Positions 7,864 to 16,356 of a stretch of DNA of 64,000 bases are shown in pieces. The translations under genes and the position numbers were made by a program. A model generated the notes under the pieces. That model was not told the origin of the DNA, ran no database searches, and was given only the letters and a program-made list of their open reading frames with translations. Position 1 is the stretch's first letter; each line of letters opens with the position of its first letter. This DNA is from Gammaproteobacteria bacterium (GTDB taxonomy: Bacteria > Pseudomonadota > Gammaproteobacteria > Enterobacterales > Alteromonadaceae), in assembly GCA_018825965.1 (NCBI GenBank), contig JAHKAA010000014.1:40620-104619 (forward strand). The letters are read 5' to 3'.

Positions 7864-9459
7864 ATGATGAAACTACAAAAAACCATAATCACTGCCAGTC
7901 TCGCCGTCGCTATTGCCATGTCAGGTATGGCACAGGCTTCAAGTCACAGAGAAGCACCAAATATTGCACGTATGCCCACACTGGATTCGACCGACTTTTA
8001 CGTATTTAACAGTTACGAAGAAGGCCGCACTGGTTATGTCACTGTACTTGCGAACTATATTCCACTGCAGGACCCGCAAGGTGGACCAAATTACTTCGCG
8101 CTCGACCCTGCGGCTGTATACAGCATCCACATAGATAATAACGGCGATGCAGTGGAAGACTTGACTTTCCAGTTCCGTTTTAGCCAACAGCTGGCAAATG
8201 ACAACATGGGGGTGAAACTGCCAATAGGTCAGGCTGGCAACCAAAAAATGGTTGCGGTACCGCTGAAAAACGTCGGTGGCATTAGTGCAGGTAATTCGGC
8301 AGCATTAAATTTCATTGAAACCTACCAGCTCAGCCTGGTGACCGGACCTCAAAAAAGTGGTACTAAAACAGCGCTGACTTCAGGCTCTGCTGATAATAGT
8401 TTTACCAAACCTCACGATTATATCGGCGAAAAAACTTTTGGTAACAGTGCGGCTTATCAAAATTATGCCAATCAGTATATGTATGAAACCAGCTTGCCTG
8501 GTTGTGACGCCAAAGCACGTGTTTTTGTGGGACAGCGTAAAGATCCCTTTGTAGTCAATTTGGGTGAAACCTTTGATTTGGTTAACTATGTTCCGGTTGA
8601 GGGAGACAGTGCGCCAGGTGCAGGAGATGCTGCAGGCTTCCCGGGTGGTATTACTCAAAACTCCGCCAATGATGATTTACGTGGTAAAAACGTCACTACT
8701 CTGGCTCTGGAATTACCGACGTCCTGCATCACAGGAACAGGTAATGGTGTCATAGGAGCCTGGACAACAGCCAGTTTGCCACAAGCCAGGATCTTAAATC
8801 CAAATCCGGCTTTTGATCAGACAGAAGTGAATGGCGGCGCTTTAGTGCAGGTCTCCCGTTTAAGTAACCCGCTCGTCAACGAGCTGGTGATAGGTCTGGC
8901 CGATAAAGATAAGTTCTCAGCCAGCCATCCGAAAGACGATGGTCAGTTTGCCGATTATGTCACTCACCCAAGCTTACCAGCCTTGCTCAACGTTTTATTT
9001 AAAGACGCAGTCAATGCAACCTTGGGGACCAATATCGAAGATCTGGCACCAACCAATTTCCCGCGTACCGATCTGGTCACTGCGTTTTTAACAGGATTTC
9101 CTGGTGTTAATCAGTTAAACACAGTCACGCCATCTGAAATGCTGCGCTTAAATACCGCCATACCAGCCACGCCTGCAGCCAGTCAATCCGCTTTTGGCGT
9201 CGCAGGTAACGATTTAGCTGGCTTTCCTAACGGTCGTCGCCCTGGTGATGACGTGGTCGATATTGCGCTGAGGGTTATGATGGGTGCGTTATGTCATGAC
9301 ATTCCGATTAACGGCACACCAACCAATCTGGGGCTCTGTGAGCCAGCAGATGCGGCAGTAGGTAATGTACCTTTTACAGACGGTGCACCGCTGGATGCCA
9401 GCATGATAGACAACAGTTTCCCCTACTTACGTGCGCCACTGGCTGGTTCACCTAACTGA
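7864..9459 (+). CDS. Exported DUF4331 family protein
   Basis: This 531-residue protein has a signal peptide of about 25 residues ending MSGMAQA, and the mature chain begins with the family hallmark SSHREAP. The rest has DUF4331 features such as TLDSTDFYVFNSYE near the N-terminus and FPNGRRPGDDVVDIALR near the C-terminus. The start chosen is the ATG at 7864, preceded by AGAGG; an in-frame TTG lies further upstream but has no support. The biochemical role of DUF4331 proteins is unknown. It is the first gene of an operon with a lipoprotein, a TPR protein, a HupE-type domain protein and a TonB receptor, which suggests a part in uptake or handling of a substrate at the envelope. Confidence 0.9.
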   Translation: MMKLQKTIITASLAVAIAMSGMAQASSHREAPNIARMPTLDSTDFYVFNSYEEGRTGYVTVLANYIPLQDPQGGPNYFALDPAAVYSIHIDNNGDAVEDLTFQFRFSQQLANDNMGVKLPIGQAGNQKMVAVPLKNVGGISAGNSAALNFIETYQLSLVTGPQKSGTKTALTSGSADNSFTKPHDYIGEKTFGNSAAYQNYANQYMYETSLPGCDAKARVFVGQRKDPFVVNLGETFDLVNYVPVEGDSAPGAGDAAGFPGGITQNSANDDLRGKNVTTLALELPTSCITGTGNGVIGAWTTASLPQARILNPNPAFDQTEVNGGALVQVSRLSNPLVNELVIGLADKDKFSASHPKDDGQFADYVTHPSLPALLNVLFKDAVNATLGTNIEDLAPTNFPRTDLVTAFLTGFPGVNQLNTVTPSEMLRLNTAIPATPAASQSAFGVAGNDLAGFPNGRRPGDDVVDIALRVMMGALCHDIPINGTPTNLGLCEPADAAVGNVPFTDGAPLDASMIDNSFPYLRAPLAGSPN

Positions 9460-9473
9460 GAAGGAGCTGGATA

Positions 9474-9941
9474 ATGCGTAAATTAATATGGCTTTTGCCT
9501 TTAGCACTGCTGTCCGGTTGTGGCTCTGATGACAAAGCGAACTCTGCCCCCTTGTTTGCCGACACCAGTTTTGTCACAGAAACAGAGATTGTGGTGATGG
9601 AACGACTGATGGCCACAGACCCAGACGGAGATATGCTGAGCTACAGCATAGACTCTCAGCCAGCCAATGGCAGTCTGACACTGAACAGCAATGGTGATTT
9701 TGTTTACCAACCCAAAGCTGAATATACAGGCAGCGACAGTTTTGTTGCCCGGGTAACAGATGGAGAGCTCACCGCAAGCGCGACAATCCGCTTAGAAGTC
9801 AATAGAGCCACTGTCTCCTTCCTGCAATACAGCAAAGCCGCTTTTGCTCAGCAGGAAACAGACTCGCCCTTATCGACCAATGGCCGGGATTTTACTCAGG
9901 ATACTGACAATACAGCTGATTATGCTGAAGTGTTTCAATGA
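9474..9941 (+). CDS. Lipoprotein with a cadherin/Ig-like domain
   Basis: This 155-residue protein has a lipobox LLSGC with Cys16 as the lipidation site. Residues about 25-112 form one cadherin-like Ig domain of the kind found in tandem in large adhesins: an ATDPDGD calcium-type motif, YSIDSQPANGSL, and GSDSFVARVTDG. Here there is a single copy followed by a short tail. AAGGAG precedes the ATG and the gap from the DUF4331 stop is 14 bases. The function is unknown; a scaffold or binding partner for the DUF4331 protein is inferred only from context. Confidence 0.8.
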   Translation: MRKLIWLLPLALLSGCGSDDKANSAPLFADTSFVTETEIVVMERLMATDPDGDMLSYSIDSQPANGSLTLNSNGDFVYQPKAEYTGSDSFVARVTDGELTASATIRLEVNRATVSFLQYSKAAFAQQETDSPLSTNGRDFTQDTDNTADYAEVFQ

Positions 9942-9959
9942 CATGGAACTGAAGTAAAT

Positions 9960-9982
9960 AAGCCCCGGTCCGATCGGGGCTT
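9960..9982 (+). other. GC-rich hairpin inside the DUF4331 operon
   Basis: The perfect 8-bp arms AAGCCCCG and CGGGGCTT enclose a seven-base loop. No T run follows, so it is a poor terminator. It may be an attenuator or an mRNA-stability element, and it ends 14 bases before the TPR gene start. Confidence 0.5.
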
Positions 9983-9996
9983 CTATGGAGCAGATG

Positions 9997-11118
9997 ATGT
10001 TTACACAAACAGTCTTCACTACAATGGCATTTATTATATGGGCAGGCATTGCTGTACTGCCAGGCGAAACCTTTGCAGGCTCTCCTGAACCCGAACTGAT
10101 ATTGCAAGCCCAAAATCGCGATCCCTTGCCCTATTGGATGACGCGACTTGAATCTCAGGCATCACTATCTCAGTCAGCCACCGACCAGGTGACCCTGGCT
10201 CAAGCCTATCTGCAGTTGGCCAGGCAGCCGGGCTGGAGCCGATATTTTGATCGAGCGCAGCAGTTACTAAAAAATGTACAGCAACCTTCTTCTGCTGCTT
10301 ATTGGCTTGCGCTGGCCGACAGTGCACAACAGCAACATCAGTTTCAGGATGCACTCAATTATTTGGATAAGGTACAAAAACTGCAGCCCAATGATATCAA
10401 TGCTCTGCTGATGAAAAACCGGATTTATCTGGTGCAAAACAATACAGAAGCTGCCTTGACGGAATGCAAGAAGCTGCTGGGGCAGCAAGAGCTGTTTTTA
10501 CTGACGTTATGCAGCCTTGAGGTGACAGGACGTCAGGGGAAAGCACAAGACAGTTATAAAGCCCTGCAACTGCTGGCGAGACAACAACATACTGTCCCTC
10601 TGGCTCAACAGCAGTGGCTGTTAGCTGTGCTCGCAGAACAAGCTGAAGCATTACAACAACCCAAACAAGCCAGAGCCTGGTTAGAGCAACTGTTGTTTGC
10701 TCCTGAGTCCCAACTTGCACCTTTGCCGCTGTGGGTGAAGTGGGCAGACCTGACTCTGCAACAGGACGCTGCTGTGGTGTATCAGAAACTACAGCTTTTG
10801 CACCAAAAGCAGCCATTGGAAGACGCTCTTTTGTTGCGTCTGGCCCTGGCGGAACAGCATCAGGGGGTGGAGCAACATCATCAGCAACTTATGCAACAAC
10901 GAGTCTTGTTACGGGAACAACGGCAGGACACCCTACACAGCGCCGATCTGGCACATTATTACCTGCGACTTAAACCTGATCAGCAGAAAGCATTGTATTA
11001 CGCCAGGCTGAATTACCAACAGGCACAAGAGCCGGATGATCATCAGTTATTAACCATGGCGCTTGAGCAGTTACAGCAAAACATCGCCCCTTTTGTCCAA
11101 AGTGGAGAACTACCATGA
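9997..11118 (+). CDS. Exported TPR-like protein
   Basis: This protein is about 373 residues long. It has an N-terminal signal sequence (MFTQTVFTTMAFIIWAGIAV) and then helix-rich TPR-like repeats: DQVTLAQAYLQLARQPGW, AYWLALADSAQQQHQFQDAL and NDINALLMKNRIYLVQNNTE. The start at 9997 is preferred because GGAG lies six bases upstream; ATGs at 9985 and 9994 are alternatives. It overlaps the next gene by ATGA (11115-11118). TPR proteins serve as protein-protein adaptors; its partner is unknown but is probably another product of this operon. Confidence 0.75.
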   Translation: MFTQTVFTTMAFIIWAGIAVLPGETFAGSPEPELILQAQNRDPLPYWMTRLESQASLSQSATDQVTLAQAYLQLARQPGWSRYFDRAQQLLKNVQQPSSAAYWLALADSAQQQHQFQDALNYLDKVQKLQPNDINALLMKNRIYLVQNNTEAALTECKKLLGQQELFLLTLCSLEVTGRQGKAQDSYKALQLLARQQHTVPLAQQQWLLAVLAEQAEALQQPKQARAWLEQLLFAPESQLAPLPLWVKWADLTLQQDAAVVYQKLQLLHQKQPLEDALLLRLALAEQHQGVEQHHQQLMQQRVLLREQRQDTLHSADLAHYYLRLKPDQQKALYYARLNYQQAQEPDDHQLLTMALEQLQQNIAPFVQSGELP

Positions 11119-11597
11119 AATGGCTCGCCGTGATTAGCCTGTGTTTTAGTTGCTGTGTCTCTGCGCACAGTTTGAGTACAGCCTTTATACAACTTCAACC
11201 TGACGCCAAAGGTTTGTCCGCCAGGCTAGAGCTGAGTATTGTCGACTTACAGCAGGTGTTGAACTGGCCAACAGATCAGGATGTACGCTGGAGTGATATT
11301 CAAAAGCACAAGGCGACTATCACAAGCTATCTGCACCAGCACATGTATCTGCAGGACGCACAGAATAACCGCTGCATCTTTGAAACTGACGCCAGTGCAT
11401 GGACAGCAGTGGAAAAAAACCACAGTTATTATTTAAGTCTGCCGCTGTTCAGTAGCTGTAATACAGAGCAAAGCACACTACATTATCAACTGTTCAGCGA
11501 GCTTCACGATCATAAATTGCTGGTCAACTGGCAACAAAAACAATGGGTTATTTCGCAGCAAAGCCCTCAACTGAACTTAATCAAAGCGACTCTCTGA
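11115..11597 (+). CDS. Free-standing HupE/UreJ-type N-terminal periplasmic domain
   Basis: This 160-residue exported protein has a signal peptide ending in CCVSAHS. Its body resembles the periplasmic N-terminal domain that precedes the membrane part of HupE/UreJ_2 proteins. The likeness is in the order of elements: a beta-strand start, LSIVDLQQVLNW, an acidic turn, then W-S-D-I-Q-K-H-K and a single Cys region. The metal-permease-like membrane half is missing. It stops where the membrane helices would begin, and the next gene starts in its stop codon (TGATG), so there is no frameshifted remainder. The assignment is by pattern memory and is moderate. The role is unknown. Confidence 0.6.
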   Translation: MKWLAVISLCFSCCVSAHSLSTAFIQLQPDAKGLSARLELSIVDLQQVLNWPTDQDVRWSDIQKHKATITSYLHQHMYLQDAQNNRCIFETDASAWTAVEKNHSYYLSLPLFSSCNTEQSTLHYQLFSELHDHKLLVNWQQKQWVISQQSPQLNLIKATL

Positions 11598-13645
11598 TGG
11601 ACAGAACTAAACAAACTTTATATTGCTGTTCCGTACTATTTTCAGTGATGGTAACAGCAGAAGAACAAGTCGCTGGCACAGTAACCGAGCCTGAACTGAT
11701 TTTAGTACGAAGCCACCATCATCAGCACGGCGCAACAATCAATGCCTCAGAAGGTCATGTGCATGGAGTTGATATAGAACAAAGAGCCCTGCTGCGCCCC
11801 GGGGATATGCTGGAGTTTGTCCCTGGTATGGTAGTAACTCAACATAGTGGCAGCGGTAAAGCCAATCAATATTTTTTACGTGGCTTTAATCTGGATCATG
11901 GCACCGATTTTGCTACCTCTGTCGATGGTATGCCCGTAAATATGCGTACTCATGGGCACGGTCAGGGCTATTCGGATCTTAATTTTCTGATCCCCGAACT
12001 GGTTGAGCATATCCGCTACAGGAAAGGAAATTATCAGGCGAAGGATGGTGATTTTGCTAACGCTGGAGCCGCTGATTTTGAGTTAAAAAAACAAAGCCCG
12101 GAACAGCTGCAACTGACCTTAGGTGAGTATCAATTCCAGAGGCTGTTACTCAAAGGCAGTACTGCACTGGACTCTGCTGACTGGCTTAATGCCATTGAAT
12201 TACAAGGGTATGCAGGCCCATGGCAAGGAGTGGACGAACAAGTTGAAAAAGTAAATGTTGTAAGCCGCTATAGTGCACAGCAGCAAGACTCGACGCAGCA
12301 GTTGACTCTGATGCTGTATGACAACAGTTGGAATGCAGCCGACCAGGTCCCGCAGCGCGCCATAGACCAAAAACTGATTAACCGCCTAGGTGTGATAGAT
12401 CCAGACTCAGGCGGTAACAGCAACAGGCAAAGCCTTTCCGGTCACTGGCAACAACAGGACTGGAAGGCCAGCGGCTACTGGATCCGCAGCCAATTGCAAC
12501 TTTGGTCAAACTTCAGTTATTTTCTTAATGACCCACAGAACGGCGATCAATTTGAACAAAACGATGAGCGGCAGTTATTTGGTGGTGAAATCAGTAAAGA
12601 AATGCAGTTAAAACTTGGTGCTCTGGACTGGAGCCATCAATTTGGTCTGCAAAGCCGTTACGACGATATCCAGCAACTGGGATTATCCTTATCTCAAAAC
12701 AGGATCCAAGCTGAAGCTGTTCGAATGGATCAAGTACAGCAGCAATCCTGGTCCTTGTTCCATCAACAACAACTGCAATTAAGTGCCAACTGGCAAGCAT
12801 TACTCGGACTAAGGTATGACTGGATGTCTGCCAGAGTTGAAAGTTCGTTAACCCAGGAAAATAGCGGTCGCGCCTCAGACGGTATCAGCTCGGTCAAGCT
12901 TGGACTGCTGTACCAGCCTGATGAAGCTCAACAGTGGGATTTGTCATTGGGCCAGGGTATGCATTCCAATGATGCCAGGGGAGCTACTATAAAAACAGAT
13001 CCGGTCAGCGGTGAAGCTACCGATGTGGTTCCGTTGTGGGTGCGTTCTGAAGGTGCGGAGCTGGGCTGGCGTTACCAGCAATCCAACAATTGGCAAGTTT
13101 CTGTTGCCTTGTGGACCTTAAAGCTGGACTCCGAACTGGTTTATATTGGCGATGCAGGCGGGACAGAACCGAATCGAGCCTCACACCGCACTGGCGCAGA
13201 ATTAGCTTGGTATTATTGGATAAATTCAGACTGGACTCTGGATTTAGAGCTAGCCAGCAGCCACAGCAGATACCGAAACAGCACCGCAGGTGAAGGACGT
13301 TTTATCGAAGGGTCCCTGCCCGCTGTGGCTAGCATAGCTATTAACTACCACAACGATTCAGGCTTACATGCAAATTTACGCCTGCGCCATTTCGGCAAAA
13401 GAACTCTGGATAGCGAAAATAAAGAAAGAGCCTCCAGCAGCACAGTGTTTAATGCCGACTTGTCCTACCAATGGCATCAATGGGACTTTGGCGTCGAACT
13501 ATTGAATCTGACCAACAGGAAAGTAGCGGACATGGTGTATTTTTACCAATCCCGTTTACAGAATGAAGCACTGCCTGTAGACGACAGGCATTTTCACCCT
13601 TTAGAGCCACGTATGTTGCGATTTTCTGTAGCTTATCGTTTTTAG
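11597..13645 (+). CDS. TonB-dependent outer-membrane receptor with His-rich N-terminus
   Basis: This 682-residue receptor starts at ATG 11597, overlapping the previous stop (TGATG). A signal sequence (about 1-21) is followed by a possible TonB box (PELILV) and a His-rich stretch (SHHHQHGATINASEGHVHG). The plug domain comes next: FVPGMVVTQHSGSGKANQYF, LRGFNLDHGTDFATSVDG. Then comes a beta-barrel ending in the aromatic LRFSVAYRF expected for outer-membrane insertion. Such receptors import siderophores, metals, vitamins or sugars with TonB energy. The histidines suggest a metal or metal-complex substrate; this is inference. It is the last gene of the ECF-linked operon. Confidence 0.9.
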   Translation: MDRTKQTLYCCSVLFSVMVTAEEQVAGTVTEPELILVRSHHHQHGATINASEGHVHGVDIEQRALLRPGDMLEFVPGMVVTQHSGSGKANQYFLRGFNLDHGTDFATSVDGMPVNMRTHGHGQGYSDLNFLIPELVEHIRYRKGNYQAKDGDFANAGAADFELKKQSPEQLQLTLGEYQFQRLLLKGSTALDSADWLNAIELQGYAGPWQGVDEQVEKVNVVSRYSAQQQDSTQQLTLMLYDNSWNAADQVPQRAIDQKLINRLGVIDPDSGGNSNRQSLSGHWQQQDWKASGYWIRSQLQLWSNFSYFLNDPQNGDQFEQNDERQLFGGEISKEMQLKLGALDWSHQFGLQSRYDDIQQLGLSLSQNRIQAEAVRMDQVQQQSWSLFHQQQLQLSANWQALLGLRYDWMSARVESSLTQENSGRASDGISSVKLGLLYQPDEAQQWDLSLGQGMHSNDARGATIKTDPVSGEATDVVPLWVRSEGAELGWRYQQSNNWQVSVALWTLKLDSELVYIGDAGGTEPNRASHRTGAELAWYYWINSDWTLDLELASSHSRYRNSTAGEGRFIEGSLPAVASIAINYHNDSGLHANLRLRHFGKRTLDSENKERASSSTVFNADLSYQWHQWDFGVELLNLTNRKVADMVYFYQSRLQNEALPVDDRHFHPLEPRMLRFSVAYRF

Positions 13646-13928
13646 TCAGAATAAAAGGCAAAGCACAATGCCAGTTGTTGAAAGCGCATGCTGCTGTTTT
13701 GGCGGAAGTTTGCGGATAAGACTAAATTGCAAAAGCGAGGAACGACATAGTTCTAAGCAGACCCTGCCTTGCACGTCGCCGGGCAGGGGCCTCAGGAACA
13801 TAGTTACAGTCATTCTGTGTGCAGAATGTCTTTCCAACGAGTGAACAAACATACCTCTTTTATTCACAACTTGGCTTCTCTGCCTGGCAATGGAACCCGA
13901 GAACAGCTTTTCTCTCTGCTCTATCCTT

Positions 13929-15449
13929 TTAAGACGAGGCCAACTCCCACTTGATATCCTGTACTACTTCATTAAAAATGTGTTCAGGGTAGGTATTGCC
14001 GCTGGCAATATTTTTAATCGCAATCTGGATAGGTGGGTTGCATTCAGAAGCCGGATTGCCGGATAAGACTCTGCTTTGACCGGGTTGTACCAGTACAGCT
14101 ATGTCACAACACCTGTGTTTTATATCCAGCCAACTGGAATCTACATGGAACCAGGTGTCAAAACCCACCTGACAATACTCTGCATAGCAATTTTTGTAAC
14201 TGGTCCAAACAGCCCCTATCAGCCGGAATGGAATACGGGGGTCCGGTGCCCAGCCAAAACCAGTACCGTACCCCAGTTCTGCATTCAGGTTGCCATATTC
14301 ATCACATACCACCACATTACTTGCTTTGCAGTCGTCAAAGCTGATGCCAAGCCCCCAGGCGCTAAACCCCGTACTTTGCTTATCCTGTGGGTTAATAGCT
14401 TTGATCTGATCCACTGTACAGTGGCTTACAGATACAGCAACGCCATATACTTCAAGCCCTGTGGCTTTTGCGCCCGTATGAGCGGGCGTCACACCATCAG
14501 TAATATAACGTGCAGTAAAGTGACTGACCTTGACGCCAACATCCAGAAACACCGACATACCGTGACAATCGTCGCTACACCCTGTCATATAACTGGCCGA
14601 GCACTGGTCATAGACTAAATCAGCACAAAAAATGGGAATAAAGCCCAGTACTGTATGACCACCGGTGCGGATATTTCCGCCAAACAAGGACTGAAAATGC
14701 CCGGCGTTACAGTTAAAGGTGTTCACATCTGTGCAGCACAAATAGCTATAGCCCTGCACTGAACCATCGTAGTTGATCAGATGACGGACCTGGCAGCCGC
14801 TGATCACAGCGTCTTTGATATGCAGCAACTGGATACCAGCACTGGAATCTGCAGTGACAAACATATATTGCACAATACAATCCGTGATACTGATGCCACT
14901 GCCTTGATTCAGATGGATACCAGCCGGGGATAAATTACGAATGTTGAGGTTATGGCATTGCAGACCGCTGATCAGCAGTTTATTCAACATCAACTGCTGC
15001 ACTTGTTCAGCTCTGATACCATACATGCCCATATTCAGCAAAGTACCATTTTCGATACTGACGCCAACGGCATTGCTAATGACTACGCCACTGATATGCT
15101 GACTGTTGTCCTGAACTGTAGCGCTCAGACTAAAACCAGCCAAATCCAGGGTGACGTTATCGGCGCAAATACGAATAGCAGCCGCAGGATATGCAACAGG
15201 TGCCCAGAAAATATCCTGGCTAAAGCGGTACACACCAGGCGTGTTGATGACAATACCCTGAGGCGGAATGTTGCTGATCTCAGTTTCAGTCTGAAGCTGC
15301 TGGCCTGTGACGACACCATAGTCAAGGTTGATCTGCTGAATTAGACCACTGACATCATAGCGGTCAACTAACTGCTGTTTGTCGACCTCTTTAAAAACAG
15401 CATGTGAAAATATCTTTTCCGCTATCGCCAATGCCTGTGCTGAACTCAT
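13929..15449 (-). CDS. Predicted right-handed beta-helix protein of unknown function
   Basis: This 506-residue protein starts at ATG 15449, which has AGGAG six bases upstream; in-frame starts further up lack such a site. From about residue 80 onward it shows repeated short strands with V/I-x-I spacing, for example ADNVTLDLAGFSLS, GVSIENGTLLNMGMYGI, SGISITDCIVQYM and DAVISGCQVRHL. This is the pattern of parallel beta-helix proteins such as pectate-lyase-like or phage-tailspike-like folds. It is Cys-rich in the middle, and no signal peptide is visible. No catalytic motif was recognised. It stands alone between convergent and divergent neighbours. Confidence 0.75.
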   Translation of the reverse strand: MSSAQALAIAEKIFSHAVFKEVDKQQLVDRYDVSGLIQQINLDYGVVTGQQLQTETEISNIPPQGIVINTPGVYRFSQDIFWAPVAYPAAAIRICADNVTLDLAGFSLSATVQDNSQHISGVVISNAVGVSIENGTLLNMGMYGIRAEQVQQLMLNKLLISGLQCHNLNIRNLSPAGIHLNQGSGISITDCIVQYMFVTADSSAGIQLLHIKDAVISGCQVRHLINYDGSVQGYSYLCCTDVNTFNCNAGHFQSLFGGNIRTGGHTVLGFIPIFCADLVYDQCSASYMTGCSDDCHGMSVFLDVGVKVSHFTARYITDGVTPAHTGAKATGLEVYGVAVSVSHCTVDQIKAINPQDKQSTGFSAWGLGISFDDCKASNVVVCDEYGNLNAELGYGTGFGWAPDPRIPFRLIGAVWTSYKNCYAEYCQVGFDTWFHVDSSWLDIKHRCCDIAVLVQPGQSRVLSGNPASECNPPIQIAIKNIASGNTYPEHIFNEVVQDIKWELASS

Positions 15450-15627
15450 GTGCTTGCTCCTGTTTATCATGTTTTTGCGACCGCCCAACTTCAGCTGTGC
15501 AGTTGATAAACAGGAGTGTATAAAAATAGAACTGATGCATCCTTCTGGATACCTTCCGATTTAAATTATTGATTTTATACAAAAAATCAGAAACTTCAGG
15601 TTCAAAAAAGCAGTTCTTATCCAGAAG

Positions 15628-15663
15628 TAAAAAAAGCGGGCAGATAGCACTGCCGGCTTTTTT
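15628..15663 (-). terminator. Terminator of the HiPIP gene
   Basis: On the minus strand an A-rich lead and GCCGGCAG pair with CTGCCCGC around the loop TGCTAT, with one mismatch, and are followed by seven T. It lies just downstream of the HiPIP stop codon. Confidence 0.75.
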
Positions 15664-15691
15664 ATCTGACTGTTTTATCAGGGGATAACAG

Positions 15692-15982
15692 TTAAGCTTT
15701 TTTCGCCCAGGCAGCACACCAGCCTTCGGCATGGATCAGCTTAGCCGGGAAAATATTGCAACCCCGTAATGCTTCGCCGTCTTTGCCCTGAACATGCATA
15801 CAATTGGCACAATTAGCCCCTTCTACTGTGGATTTTGCGACATATTTCATGGCCACGGCCATAGGTTCGTCCGCCTTGACCACCTCCTGTGCCACAGCGT
15901 GTAAAGCTGTGCCGCCTAAAGTGATGCCCACTAAGGTAGAAGCCGATAGTTTTAAAAAATTACGTCTGTCTAAATTTCCCAT
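15692..15982 (-). CDS. High-potential iron-sulfur protein (HiPIP)
   Basis: This 96-residue precursor has a twin-arginine signal (DRRNFLKLSASTLVG, cleaved near AVA-QE). The mature part carries four cysteines, Cys58, 61, 75 and 89, in the CxxC...C...C spacing that binds one 4Fe-4S cluster in HiPIPs. It is a periplasmic electron carrier between the bc1 complex and terminal oxidases or reaction centres. HiPIPs are typical of Chromatiaceae and of Rheinheimera, which fits the rest of the window. The gene is monocistronic, with ACGGAGT before its ATG and a terminator after it. Confidence 0.93.
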   Translation of the reverse strand: MGNLDRRNFLKLSASTLVGITLGGTALHAVAQEVVKADEPMAVAMKYVAKSTVEGANCANCMHVQGKDGEALRGCNIFPAKLIHAEGWCAAWAKKA

Positions 15983-16356
15983 CTTTTACTCCGTTATTTT
16001 TAGAAGCTGCACCAGAGTGTTCTGCGCTCTGGCTTACAGGCTACGGAGTATCTGACAAATCAGACTGTCTGGATTTGATCTAAAGCAGTGTCTGGTCAGA
16101 TTCATCTGGCAAGTTCAACAGACAGCAGTGAAAAAAAATGGTCGCAAACTCAGGAGCCAGTCACTGCAACACTTCAGATTTTAAGCTCAGAGAGCAGACT
16201 ATAGTTCTGTGTAAAACAGATCATAAAAACATGAGCCTTTTATCAAATAGTGGTTTTTAGCCTGCCTTGCCAAAAAATTAAAGGCCAGCTGTTGTCAGTC
16301 AGGCTCTGGTGACATAGAGTGCCGCCACAGTCTGTTTTTTTTGAATCTTCTCTTCT
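15983..16356. other. Intergenic region between divergent HiPIP and mltA genes
   Basis: This 374-base stretch holds the promoter regions of two divergent genes. A hairpin CCAGAG...CTCTGG lies near 16010-16030, followed by several short TCTGAC/GTCTGG inverted motifs up to about 16110. No open reading frame, RNA gene or clear consensus promoter was recognised. Confidence 0.5.

Noticed and set aside
13646..13867. A 73-residue minus-strand open frame after the TonB receptor gene
   Set aside because: Its composition is not protein-like, no binding site precedes it, and it lies in an otherwise empty spacer.
13965..15344. Long plus-strand open frames antisense to the beta-helix gene
   Set aside because: They are shadows of the 13929-15449 gene, which has a strong binding site and a coherent repeat pattern.
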